A stretch of DNA of 64,000 bases, from assembly GCA_018873245.2 (NCBI GenBank), contig JAEMBT020000002.1, positions 6,980,001 to 7,044,000 of the forward strand, written 5' to 3'. Below the pieces are notes generated by a model that was given only the letters and a program-made list of their open reading frames with translations, made no database searches and had not been told where the DNA came from. The translations under genes and the position numbers were made by a program. Positions 53,401-64,000 of the stretch are shown here, piece after piece (positions within the stretch are counted from its first letter, which is position 1; the number at the start of each line of letters is the position of its first letter). This stretch comes from Archegozetes longisetosus (Eukaryota; Arthropoda; Arachnida; Sarcoptiformes; Trhypochthoniidae).

Positions 53401-55021
53401 ATCTATGGCAACTACAACTACAACTGCGACCATCACAACCAGTGAAGATGATAATAATGACAGTGAGCCTGACTATGCAGAGCCCATCATCAATGATAAG
53501 ACACCATCTCCTCCACCCTCTAAGTTAAGCACAACGCCTCTAATGCCAAGAAATAATACAAATCAAATGAACATTTGTTCAAATGAATCAGAATTACGTC
53601 AGCAACTGATGCATATAAAAGTTACTGAAGAAATGATGACAACCGGTTATTTCTCGATTTCACAGCAATTAGGAGTTGGACTTTATATCCCTCCTAATGC
53701 CATCGACTTTCACTCAACTGATAGCACAGATCCGCAACTAGCTCTCTATTATGGCATAGACTTGGACTCTAAATGTGCTGGAGTCAGCTCTTTGAGTCCA
53801 GTAGTCATTCTCGGCAATTACGGGACTATTGATCTGAATCGACCCATTGTGCTCTGTATACAACACTGTCTTTCTATCAGGCATGGAAAAGTTCCAAAAG
53901 GTTTAAGCATCTTATGGCAAGAAAATATTAGTTCTTCCCAATTGAAAACTAATCAAAAATGGATAGAAGTGTTGAGATACGGAGAAGAAGATCTGAATAC
54001 ATCGTGTTATATAGAAATAGATGACATGTTTATCTATCTTCTAACTAACTTGACGGGAAAATATATGTTTTGTGTGCGAAAGGAAAGTAATCCAAAAAAC
54101 AACTTAAAAAACAGTGTTAACCTAAGAGATAATAATAATATTCATGACACGAAAGACAGAATCTCTTCTCCATTGATTCGAGAGTTAGGATTAGTAAAAT
54201 TGCTGAACTTTTCAGTGTCGATAGAGCAATTTTCGTCAACAGAGCAACTTTTGAGAGTCTATATTTATGATAACATCGCCTCTTCAATCATTAATTTCTC
54301 CAACGAAGCTCTAAATAATCGCAGAACTCAAGTCGGAGATGAAAACACAGTATTCAAACTTTGGTCTAATACCGGTTCGTTATGTTTGGAAATTCTAACG
54401 CCAGATGAGAGAAGAATTAAAGGAATGAAACGCGTAGAAGTTCCCTTAACGCATTTATGGAATTCTGGTCCTAATTGTTTGCTGCATTGTTCTTTTATTG
54501 TCATCAATAGCCCTACTGTTTCCGGCAATCTCTCTAAATTAACCTATCAAATCAAAGTCTGGCAGAACAAGAATCATACCGACAGATCTCCTTCTAATCC
54601 TGTCATAATCACTTATGATGACGATTCCAATCTTAATAATAATTATTTTGATAACAAGAATCAAATCACTGACCAAACCATTAAGCTTTATGGCGATACA
54701 GATATTGGTCTAAGAATGAATTTAGCTGTGCATTTAGATTTGCCACGAAATGATCACAAAGATTGGAGAGAATTGGCATCAATTTGCAAGTTTGACCATT
54801 ATTTACCATACTTCGCGAGTCAACAAAGTCCTACTACTAATCTTCTAGACTTATGGGAAGCTAAACTATTGAATGATCTCAAAGATAATTCTGACTGCCA
54901 TCACTTGGAATCCCTGCAAAAACTTGTTAAAGAACTGCTTAATACACGTCTTATGGATATATTGAGGCAAATGCAAAGAGAAGAACTGATACCAATACTT
55001 TGGCGTCAAGTCGATAATTGA
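47405..55021 (+). CDS. unc-5: netrin receptor UNC5 (5' exon missing)
   Basis: Single-pass receptor that mediates repulsion from netrin in axon and cell migration. Exons: 47405..47545, 47618..47688, 47794..47935, 49221..49571, 49755..49848, 50491..50597, 50725..50759, 50845..50953 and 52917..55021, about 1,050 residues. Order: Ig domain 1 (exons 1-3; [16 protein letters not shown] to YQCWCSA), Ig domain 2 (exon 4; [31 protein letters not shown]), two thrombospondin type 1 repeats ([56 protein letters not shown]) and a membrane segment near 52990-53050 followed by RRRRYK. The large last exon holds ZU5 (about 53630-53890), a UPA-like part and a death domain (about 54715-54985). Exon 1 begins in phase after an intron, so the signal-peptide exon lies further upstream and was not found. 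AATAAA is at 55525-55530. Confidence 0.94.
47936..49220 (+). other. UNC5 intron between Ig1 and Ig2
   Basis: 1.3-kb intron. It contains a direct repeat with TTTGATGTAACGSCATTT, in copies near 48719 and 48762. No gene seen. Confidence 0.6.
49849..50490 (+). other. UNC5 intron within the first TSP1 repeat
   Basis: About 640 bp, AT-rich, with no recognisable element. Confidence 0.6.
51541..51620 (+). repeat. 22-bp tandem repeat in UNC5 intron
   Basis: Three to four units of TTTCAAGTATAGTGAATATAG, increasingly diverged towards the right. Confidence 0.8.
52698..52790 (+). repeat. 21-bp tandem repeat in UNC5 intron
   Basis: Four to five near-perfect units of ATGTTGATTCCCCATCTTTC. The unit length is a multiple of three, so spurious open frames of repeated WGINIE or SMLIPH type cross it on both strands. 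Confidence 0.9.
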
Positions 55022-57229
55022 ATTATGTGTTGACATTAACACTCTTTCAAACAAATTCGATACAACCGTCCGATCAAACAATGTTTGACATGTTGTGTCA
55101 AAGTTTTGAAGATCCAAATTCTTAAAAGCATTTCTTGCCGTCCTTTCAATCCTATTATATGAACATAAAGCCCATTCAAAGGTCCATCTTTTGTGCCAAA
55201 CTCTCATAACTTATTTGTTTAAATGTGTAAATCTTGTTAAATATTTGACTCAACTCTAGATTTTTTTTATCAGTAAATATTGATTTGTTTACATTTATTG
55301 TATAGAATTATTTTATAGCACTTATTATCAATTTATTTGTATTTATATATTTGAATTGTTAACAAATTTTAATTAAATGCTTTTCAAATAGTCAACTTAA
55401 CTCTGACTTTTATTGATTCTTCACTTTTGTAGACTTGAGTCAACTTTTGCTAACTTTGCAAACTTTGCTAACTTTATATAACCGTAGATTCAAAGCTCAA
55501 CTTCAGACAGCTTTTTAATAAGCGAATAAAGCATAATATTTCAAACTACTTTTATTGAGCTAAACTTTTGAGAATATCGATCGTATAGAGATATAAAACT
55601 TATCAATATTGATATTTTAGATGCGCAATAAAAATAAGCATAGCGTTTAGTGCAATAAATAGAATCAGCTATAAGCTCATTGAGCGTAAGTGTACGCTTC
55701 TTACACTCAATATAGAGGCCCTTTTCAGCGACTAATGTGTCGCTCAATAGTGATTGAATGTATAATCAAAGCTTATAACTTTTTTACGCCTATTTCTATC
55801 CTTTTCAACTAACACCAACTGTTATTAATCAAACTATTTTTACTCTAAAATTAATGAATTTAGTTAATTGAGTAAATAGTTGACTCAGAGTGTGATTAAT
55901 GCGTTTAAAAAACTTAGAAGTTTAAAAGTTGTTCTAAAAAAGTTATTCTAAGACTTAAAAAGCCGTCAAAGAGTGGCACTGATGACACATGAGTTACTCT
56001 ATATTGAACTGTGTATATGTTTATGTTTATGATTACATATAATGAATGAGCCCAAGCCTATCACTCTATCCACTAAACCTCTATGTCATCTATTGCGCCA
56101 ATGCTTATTCCTATAAATCATCCTACTTCTTCATCACTTATCCTTTTCTCAACTTTTCTACTAATTTGATGGTAGTCATTTATTGATTTGTTTTATTTTA
56201 GCCTAACTACACAATTAAACAATTGAAATAATTAGTCGAATTAGCTATTGATTTGATGCGTTAATAAGTGATAGTCGTGTTAAACATGTAATCCATTGAA
56301 TAACGTATGATATTATATGAAAACACTTTCCTTATTATTAGCGGCATTCATAGTGACGTAAAGCATCTATTATTTATCTGTAATATTACTTTTTTAAAAT
56401 GTCAATCAATAGCTTTCGATTGTCCTTCCCTCATATGTGAATCAATAAGATTTTTATTAAATCATTTTTAATTAATTTTAATTAAATTAGTTTATAGTTT
56501 CATGTTTAGGTGTTTGTAGTGTGATGCGATGTCACGTTATTTAAATATAGTTGTTATTTAAATATAATTGTTATTTAGCTCAAGGCAAGTATTTGTCCCG
56601 TTATTGAGCGATTAGAAAAACGTTCTCATCATTTCCCTATTGGAAAATCACATTAATTTTGTCTTATTTTTCCAGTTTCTAATATTATCTATAAGTGATT
56701 GAAATATCAATTTAATAATGACCCAAATGTGAGACTGCAATATATTTCTCGATATATTATTGTTTAATATTACTATTAGTATTGAAGTCAATTTGAACGA
56801 GTAATTGTGGAACCATTGCATTCAATAGTTATTTCATTTTCACTTACCATTTGTTTCGTCAAATAGTCTCCAATAATTGTTATTATCAGTGATTAATAGA
56901 GTAAATATTTATTTCAAATCAAGTTTGTTTATTCGTTTCCAATAGGTTTCATTGACAAAATGTTTATTTATTTGTTTGCGTTAATCACAACATCTGACAA
57001 TTGATTACATAAATAATTATGATTTAATAAAGCAGATAATCTACAAAACTATATATTTATTAGTTATATATACATTTGGTTTACTTACGCTAATTGTGTT
57101 TATTTTATTAATAATTATTTATTTTCTTATTTTACAGCAAATATCATTGACCAATGTCTGATTAATTAATTTAAAATAACCATCAATTTCAATCATAAAC
57201 TTCTATCATAAACTTGGTTTACCACTTGT
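55022..57229. other. intergenic region UNC5 to ITPRID-like
   Basis: 2.2 kb, AT-rich. The UNC5 3' UTR occupies the first part. A short GTTATTTAAATATA direct repeat lies at 56535-56575. No RNA gene or coding sequence was recognised. Confidence 0.55.
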
Positions 57230-60092
57230 ATGACTTGCACTCAACTTCAACCTCAATTTCCTTATTTTGATTTTTCCGTTAAGTCTTCGAGGATTCCTCG
57301 ATTACTAACTAATTTTGTTCAACAAATTCCTATTGAAGACAATAACAAACTTAATAATAATAATAATAATAATCAATTTTGGCACAAATTCAATTCGTTG
57401 AATCTCAATGGAAACAAGTCACGAATTCCAATCAAAAAACCAAGAATAAAACTAACTGCGAACTCTTCACCAAAAGATCAAATAAGCGAATCTGAAACTG
57501 ATAGTCAAAACTACGAAAGTGAAGTCAAGAGAAAGTTGAATGCCGATAATAGTCTGGATTGTGATGATTTTAGTGGCAAAGTAAAGTTGCGATCAGTTCG
57601 CGGCCGATCAGGTTTGACAACAAAGATAAATGGTTGGACGAAATCAGACCCAATTGATTACTTACATTTAAAGGACGTCCTTGAAATAGTTCGCAGTAAT
57701 TTAAGTGCTGATAATAAGTTTAAGGCAATTAAAAGATATCGTGATAAGAGACTCGGTCTTATAAGTCAAATGGAAAAGTATAGCAACGATAGTAATTGTG
57801 ATGAAAGAGTCAGAGAATGGGTCGATAGCGGGTATATGAGTAATACCAACAGCATTACACCACAGGAAGACCCATTCGCTAGTAGTCATTCAAAATCTGA
57901 CGCAGCCGTCAATACAGCTGTTCCTTTGACACATCAGCCACAGGTATGGCCACGAACAAGAAGCTATACTAATCCCAAAGCCATGGATTTGATTGCTCTC
58001 AATAATAGATATAATAGTTTTAATTCAGACATCTCGATGTCTAGTATTTCGAGTATTGAATCTTTGTTAGAATCAAGGCGTGAAGATCCAGAAGAATTGC
58101 TTCTAGCTCTCGGGTTCGGCTATGTCCCTGATGAACAACCCTTAAGTAGAATCCCTCAGAGGTTTCTTGAATCTCCATCTTTCGCAAAAGGTGTCAGTTC
58201 AGAGAGTCTACTGAAATCTTGTGGTTTAGTCAATGTTTCGAGTCTCTCGTCTTCAACGTCATTTTCGCCGACAGGTTTGTCACTTAATTTTGATAAATAA
58301 ACTTAAACACTTCTAAAGATGCTGTCAAGTATTCTGAATAATTTAAAAGCTTTGTCTATGTATGAATAATATCTTATTGCTGTTAACTTTTAACTGTTAC
58401 TCTAATATTCCGTTTATTTATCTCTGTTTCTATCTGTAAACGTTCGCAATAAGTCATGACTGAACTTGTCTAAAATCTAACTGTTGTTTATTACACTAAC
58501 TCTGTTATTACTATTAATAAATCTCACAATAAAAGTTATATTTTTATAACTGTTTACCCTTAGAGTTGGCTTCAATCTATTCTGACTTTTCTACTAACAA
58601 AACTGATCCAATTTTCTTCTCCTTTATATACTGCTACACAATATTTGTAGAATATTTCAGTAAATTTTAGTCTAAATCATTTGACATTAGATACTCTTGA
58701 AAGAAGTTACAGTAGTGGCAGAATTAGCGAAAGATTTAGGAAGAGATTGAGTAGTAAGGAATTGAAAATTGATTTGCCAGAAATCATAACATCGGCGCCT
58801 TCTTTGTTGAACTTACAAAGTCCTCAATCTGATAGTATCCTAAATCCTGCCAATCGCAAATTTCTTGAAGATCAAGGCAAACAAGATGACCAAAACCAGT
58901 TGAGCTCAAAACGGCTTATAATTGGCACCAAGTCTTACAAACTGGACACTGATGGCGACCCTCTTGCCTTTCCTAAAACTCCTTCACCCGTGGCCACAAC
59001 TCCAGTCCCAACCGACACTGAAATGGATGCCTCGGAAAGCAACGACGAACAAATTTCATCCAATACTGACGATAATTCTTCACAATCTTCTAAACGAAGA
59101 CTATTACATAGACAAAACTGTGTTTCAGTTGAAGACTTAGATTTTGATATGCCAAATCAAAATTCATCGATGACTGATTTGTCATCCGAGTTATCTTCTA
59201 GCACAGCAACACTGGTGGGAACAGTTACGAGTGTAACAAATGAAAAGGCAGCTAACGATAAAGCAATGAATTTAAGCGATAATTTAGGCGATAAGCGTAA
59301 TGCCTTTTCTCAAACAGACAATAAATTGACAGAAGGCTGTGTCAATGAAACAGTTGAGGCGGCATTTGTTGTCGCCATTCAAAGTTTAAGGCTATCACTC
59401 GAATTCTATAAACACCAATCTTTGAAATTGGCTAAACTTTCGGCTAAGAAGTATAAAGAATCTTCTTCTGATTTTACTGAAGAAGATGTTAATAGACTTT
59501 CCAGTATTCATCAATTGAGGGAAAGTATTCACCGAGAATTGGTAGATATGGACACTCTTTTGAATAAACATCTCAATGTTCTGAAGACATCAAATGGTTT
59601 AGAGATGTCTTTTGTATCTCAGGCTCAAATATTTACCGAAGCAGTAAAAAAGGTATATATTTTTTTATTGCGCTATTAATTCTCTGAAGTCTCTAAAAAT
59701 AACTGTTGATCTATAAAACTTCTTGCTATTAAATTTTAGTTTTTGCCCAATATTTGATAAATGAAACTTGGTTTATGAATTGAATTTTCGCTTATGTTTG
59801 AAGAATAGTTGAAAATGAAATGACATACTGTACCAGATATAAAATAACTGATTCACTCAATCATTCTTTGACCTCATTTAACATGAATACATAAAAAGTC
59901 ATTTTGTCAATAACTGTCAAATAACTTCATGTATATTTGGCAGTAAATGTTAGCGAAAATTCATTCTTTCCTCCTATTTGATCCTCTAAGCCAAGAACTA
60001 TAACTTCTGATTTTTTCCAGATGACAGAATTGCTGAAAGAGCAACAAAATATTTATTCACGACTGGATTTGATGAAATCGAATAATGACTGA
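57230..60092 (+). CDS. ITPR-interacting-domain protein (KRAP/TESPA1-like)
   Basis: Likely homologue of the vertebrate ITPRID proteins (KRAP/SSFA2, TESPA1), which bind and position inositol trisphosphate receptors near actin. Exons 57230..58274, 58661..59652 and 60021..60092 give 702 residues. The family signature is at about residues 285-325: DPEELLLALGFGYVPDEQPL, then SRIPQRFLESPSFAKGVSSE. The rest is mostly polar and disordered, with an asparagine run (NNNNNNN) near residue 45, serine-rich segments, and a helical, probably coiled-coil part near the end (RLSSIHQLRESIHRELVDMD, MTELLKEQQNIYSRLDLMKS). The second splice was chosen because it keeps the frame (G|TA, phase 1). Upstream exons cannot be excluded. 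Function in calcium signalling is inferred from the domain only. Confidence 0.8.
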
Positions 60093-60162
60093 AATGTGTT
60101 TTTTAGAAGACTTAATAGATTAATTGCTTTTTATGTTTACGTATATAAATATATACCGGAGT

Positions 60163-60168
60163 TTTATT
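60163..60168 (-). promoter_or_regulatory. poly(A) signal of GMPPA
   Basis: AATAAA on the minus strand, 86 nt past the GMPPA stop and only 70 nt from the stop codon of the converging ITPRID-like gene. The two 3' UTRs very probably overlap. Confidence 0.55.
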
Positions 60169-60253
60169 TTGTTAATCTTTTACATATAAATATTTTAAAT
60201 TTGTTTCTCTTTTAATTTAGAGCTTCGTTTTATACTTACAAATATATTAAGTT

Positions 60254-62208
60254 TTATAGTATTATTTCATTTTTATAACTTCTACTCAATTCTTTGTACG
60301 GCAATACAATCGAGTTCAGAACTATTATCTCCGATGCCACTTGAACGTTACAGCCTATCAAATCATTCAAAATCAATTATTTCGGAAATATATTCTGTAA
60401 AAATCAAAAACATCTACGCCTAACAAGTTCATTAAGAGCTCATCGATTGATCAGTCAATTGAATTTAGTATAAAAGTCAACATTTCATTTATCACTTTGT
60501 TAATCAATGAGTCTTATTAATATTGAAATGAACTCAAATTAAGGTGAATTCAACTGACTTCCATAAAATAACTGATTGAAAATATTTCAGATTAAAGCCA
60601 GGTTTTATGCATAGATATTTTTGACAGTTCGAGTATTGTAGTTAAAGGTATATTTACCCAAAACAGTTATTAATGGATTGAGCTTTCCTTCACCATTAAA
60701 AAGAGGCTTATTTTCCATTTTGGCAAATGCTTTGTTGGGATTGGGATCACAAGGAGTGCCTTCGACTCTAGACCACAATCCAATGGTACAATTCCAGCCA
60801 ACTATTGTATGCATGATCAATGAATGATCTTGAATTGTCGCGCTTCTAAGAATTATTGATTCTCTAATCCTGACTCCAGCGCCAATCTTTACTCCTTCAC
60901 TGATGCTAACATTAGGTCCGATCTATTGGCATGATATCAGATCAGATTTTGTTATTTGATTTAGATTGACAAAATATTTTCGGCTATTATTTCATAATTT
61001 ATTCAATTCTAAAATCGATAGTTTGATAATTATAAGACAAAAAGCTATTCAACGTAGATCTTACTGTTGCCGAAGGATCGATAGTAGCTGAAGGATGAAT
61101 ATAGACATCACCAATTATTAGGGGTCCTGCAGGATTATCATGAGGGTATAAGAGTTCGGGATTTGTTTTGCGATATAACTTAAGATAGTTTCTATTGGCG
61201 TATATTGCAGAACTAGCTGATTTGATTTGGCTCCACCACTCGTCACATGTAACGAATACAAATACATTCTTAGACTCCAATAGAGGCATTAATACCTCTT
61301 TTTCTAAACTGATGCAGTCAAATGCATTGCTATCCCCATTAGTCACACCATTAGTGCCATTAACAACTGCTAAATCAGTCGAATCTCCGCCATTGAGTAA
61401 GTCCTGATGTTTTTTTCTGAATATATTTGCGATATAATAGAGTAGATCCAAAGTGAATAAATAAGCACCACAATTGATTGTTGTGCTGACGAAAGAACTT
61501 GGTTTCTCCACGTAATGCAACACTTCATGAGTTTCTTTATTCTCAACAATACACCCTTAAGAGTAAAATAAAATTTCAAATCATTTCTAAGCATTTCAAA
61601 TCTTTCAAAACATTTCAAATCTTTCAATAACTTTGCAGTTTAGAAAGCTTGCCTTAAAACTAAGCCAAATGAATCGATAAATACCATAATCAAGAGACTG
61701 TTGGCGAGTGGCTTCGGTAGCCATAATTGTTATGAGTTTTCTATCCGGCAAACTTCGATGAAATTCAAGCATTTTGTTGAGAGGAAATTCCCCGCAAACG
61801 TCACCGTTTATAAGAAAGACTGCTTCAGGATCTCCAACGCGAATCTGATCACGAAAATGATATATTCCTCCAGCAGTGCCGAGCGGTGTATATTCTTGAA
61901 GATAACGGATATTTATATTGTACTTCTGGATCATTGAATTAATGAATTGTAAAAGAGATTCATCGCACTGATAGAAACCAATGAGAAAGATTTCTTTCAT
62001 GTTTGGCACTTTAATGCAAGCCTTAATCAAATGCTCAACCATTGGAATACCAGCCACTGGAAACAATGGCTTTGGTCTGTCGAATGATAGCGGACGGAAT
62101 CGGGTACCTGTCAGTTCGTTACAATATTTGTTCATATGAAATACTTATTGTTTTAAACGTTTTCATACCTTTTTGTGGTCCACCGATTAATATAACAGAT
62201 TTCAACAT
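60254..62208 (-). CDS. GMPPA: mannose-1-phosphate guanylyltransferase alpha subunit
   Basis: Cytosolic partner of GMPPB in GDP-mannose synthesis. In animals GMPPA acts mainly as a GDP-mannose-sensing regulatory subunit. Exons: 62208..62169, 62107..61685, 61555..61065, 60922..60658 and 60354..60254, giving 439 residues (human 420), all phases agreeing. The nucleotidyltransferase loop reads [17 protein letters not shown], followed by [34 protein letters not shown] and [22 protein letters not shown] hexapeptide-repeat (left-handed beta helix) region follows ([28 protein letters not shown]) with [20 protein letters not shown], and the C-terminus is [11 protein letters not shown]. The GGPQKG loop, in place of GGxGTR, is the alpha-subunit type. 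A lineage insert rich in Asn, Gly and Thr ([14 protein letters not shown]) sits in the middle of exon 3. Only 161 bp separate its stop from that of the converging neighbour. Confidence 0.96.
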
Positions 62209-62967
62209 TTTATTTAATATTTATGTTATTTATTTATTTAGTACTTATTTGGCTTTTAGATCAATTAAGATTTGGTTGGTTTAAGTTAATAAAGTTGTGC
62301 TTTGGCTAAATTACACGTCACTTAGAGTTGTTATAACATTCAAAATTGTTTATTAAAACATCTGATAGGTTTTGATCACTTATGCAAAAGATAGCATCAC
62401 CTCCAGTTAAGTCCTTTCTAAAGATCTATTAATACGAAACCATCTCTCCCTACCGGCTTTTTATATTGCTTTTCAAAACCACTTAAGTGCACATTCAAGT
62501 TGGAGAGACTTTACTCTATCTAATTCTTACTCACTTTCTTTGATGAAACTTTTACTATCGTTTAAAAACTTTAGACTTAAGTAACTTGAAAAATTAAAGA
62601 ACAATTCGCAATAGAATGATAGATGATCGGATCTATAACATTTGGTAAAGCGAGAAATATTCAATTTCTCAAACAATTTTAGGTTTACACGCAAAGCAGT
62701 TCATACAATTTTCTCATAAGTTAGAGATTAAAGCTAAAGTTAGAAATTAAACTATTTGAGATCTCTTTATAGCACAAACATATCATTCAAATCTTACTTT
62801 AATAATAAATAGTATAATGATTTGTACATTTGATTTAACTAAAAATCAAATTTATAATTATACAAAACAGTTGCAAGTGAAATTCTTTTCAACATGAATT
62901 TAAATTTTATTCTAATGAAAATTGAGATGAAACACATTATACATAATTGATTTGACTTCAAAAGAAT
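62209..62967. other. intergenic region LENG1-GMPPA
   Basis: 760 bp between two genes in the same orientation. It contains the LENG1 poly(A) signal (TTTATT at 62906-62911) and presumably the GMPPA promoter. No other element was recognised. Confidence 0.55.
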
Positions 62968-63843
62968 TCATCTGTCAAAATTCTGTCGCGCTATTTGTGG
63001 ATTGAATTGTGAATTATATGTTCGCTGTCTGTCATCTAATATAACTGAATCTGATTTGGTTTGACTTCTACTTGAAAGCAAAGCTCGTGTTCGTTCTCTT
63101 TCCGCTTTCTCCCTCCTAAGTCTTTCTGCTCTCAACTGTTCCAGAGATTTCGAAACACTTTTGCTCGAAGTTTTTCTCGAATCCTGCGAACTATCACTTG
63201 AATATCTTCTACGCTTTTTCTTCTTGTGTTTACTTTTCTTACTTTCAGCCGAATCTTTGCTTTTGACGAATTCAATAGATTTTCTTTTACTATCATTCTT
63301 ATCAGTTTTTTGTTTGTCATCACTTTTAGATTTCATAACATCTAAATATCTTTTCATGTCTTCCAAGGGATCATTAAATTTCTTAACCTTAACATCCTTT
63401 AGATTTTTAGTGCAATCATCGCTTTTCTTATCATCAGTTAATTTCATTCTGACTTCATGTGACTGTAAATACCAATTATTACCTAAATCTTCGTCTTTAT
63501 TGTGCAAATAATTCAGTAATCCAATACTCTTTTCCCACTTCTCTTTTTCTTCTTTAGCTTCTTTTTCGTGTTCAATATTAGTCGTTCTGACCTTATCTTC
63601 AAAGTCATCAAATATATTGATGTGTTTCGAAGGCACTGAACCCTCAACCACATGAGTGGTCACTGTTTGTCCTGAGGTCTGAGCTTTATCTCTAAGCAAT
63701 TGAGTTCTCCTCTCTTGTTCTGCCAGAAGAATACGTCCTTCTCTTTCATCTTCTTCTTGTTGAGCCTTTTGCTCATCCCTTCGGACTCTCTCGATGTTTC
63801 GTTTGGTCCTGACGTGCCACGACTTGTGGTGTAATATATTCAT
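62968..63843 (-). CDS. LENG1: leukocyte receptor cluster member 1-like (LENG1)
   Basis: Conserved eukaryotic nuclear protein of the CIR-N domain group, whose members are associated with spliceosomes. The exact role is unknown. It is an intron-less reading frame of 291 residues (human 264). The N-terminus MNILHHKSWHVRTKRNIERV matches the CIR-N signature. A charged helical stretch follows (VRRDEQKAQQEEDEREGR, LLAEQERRTQLLR). The middle is lysine/serine-rich and low-complexity (KKSKHKKKKRRRYSSDSSQD), like a nuclear localisation and RS-like region. The C-terminal block SLEQLRAERLRREKAER, ending YNSQFNPQIAR, is the diagnostic LENG1 tail. It is the only unsplit gene in the window. A GTCACGTGAC palindrome lies about 120 bp upstream. 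Confidence 0.93.
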   Translation of the reverse strand: MNILHHKSWHVRTKRNIERVRRDEQKAQQEEDEREGRILLAEQERRTQLLRDKAQTSGQTVTTHVVEGSVPSKHINIFDDFEDKVRTTNIEHEKEAKEEKEKWEKSIGLLNYLHNKDEDLGNNWYLQSHEVRMKLTDDKKSDDCTKNLKDVKVKKFNDPLEDMKRYLDVMKSKSDDKQKTDKNDSKRKSIEFVKSKDSAESKKSKHKKKKRRRYSSDSSQDSRKTSSKSVSKSLEQLRAERLRREKAERERTRALLSSRSQTKSDSVILDDRQRTYNSQFNPQIARQNFDR

Positions 63844-63964
63844 GATTTATATCAATTAAAACACAAACAATTCAAATAACTGAGTTGGTGTTTAAGTAGT
63901 GAAACACTTAAACACTTTGACAATCAATACGATCATTTGTTTGTTTATCCATTAAGCAACTGTT

Positions 63965-63974
63965 GTCACGTGAC
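63965..63974. promoter_or_regulatory. CLEAR/E-box palindrome GTCACGTGAC upstream of LENG1
   Basis: A perfect 10-bp palindrome with a CACGTG E-box core and GT/AC flanks, the consensus bound by TFEB/MITF- and USF-type bHLH-zip factors. It lies 122 bp upstream of the LENG1 start codon in an otherwise AT-rich stretch. The match is direct; activity is inferred. It could equally serve a gene beyond the right edge. Confidence 0.5.
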
Positions 63975-64000
63975 TCTCAAACATGATTTTGGAGCCTATT

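Overview
This is a nuclear eukaryotic window. It is A+T-rich, every gene I could model except one is split, and all introns use GT-AG, often as introns of only 50-90 bp. Ten protein genes can be modelled, and nine of them have clear orthologues across animals. A Spätzle-type cystine-knot ligand points to an arthropod. The compact introns and overall style would fit a mite or another chelicerate, but that is an inference.

Layout. At the left edge, RABGGTA (minus strand, cut by the window) lies head-to-head with TM9SF3 (plus). TM9SF3 converges on a very large Spätzle-like gene (minus) whose main 3.9-kb exon encodes about 1,250 residues of RPRPT-type proline repeats. About 11 kb follow with no gene that I can see; this may hold the 5' exon(s) of the Spätzle gene. 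FBXL15 (plus) comes next at 21.1-22.1 kb. Glutamate dehydrogenase (plus) and the presequence protease PITRM1 (minus) converge at 28.4-28.9 kb. A SMYD-family SET/MYND gene (plus) spans 33.6-37.0 kb. A 10-kb non-coding stretch follows, with two pogo/Tigger-like MITEs and several tandem repeats. The netrin receptor UNC5 (plus) occupies 47.4-55.0 kb. An ITPR-interacting-domain (KRAP/TESPA1-like) gene (plus) converges on GMPPA (minus), with only about 160 bp between their stop codons. The single-exon gene LENG1 (minus) closes the window.

The genes are unrelated housekeeping and signalling functions: Rab prenylation, Golgi sorting, ubiquitin ligase adaptor, mitochondrial glutamate metabolism and peptide clearance, GDP-mannose sensing, axon guidance and an extracellular Toll-type ligand. 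Nothing suggests an operon or gene cluster.

The most unusual object is the Spätzle-like gene. It joins a cystine-knot growth-factor module to a giant, still-expanding proline-rich region that contains three near-identical 231-bp units, and the assembled sequence carries a one-base frameshift. Other leads are a family of tRNA-Leu-like SINE fragments, a MITE family shared by two elements, a perfect GTCACGTGAC palindrome upstream of LENG1, a UPR-element-like site upstream of TM9SF3, and a SMYD protein with altered SET signature residues.
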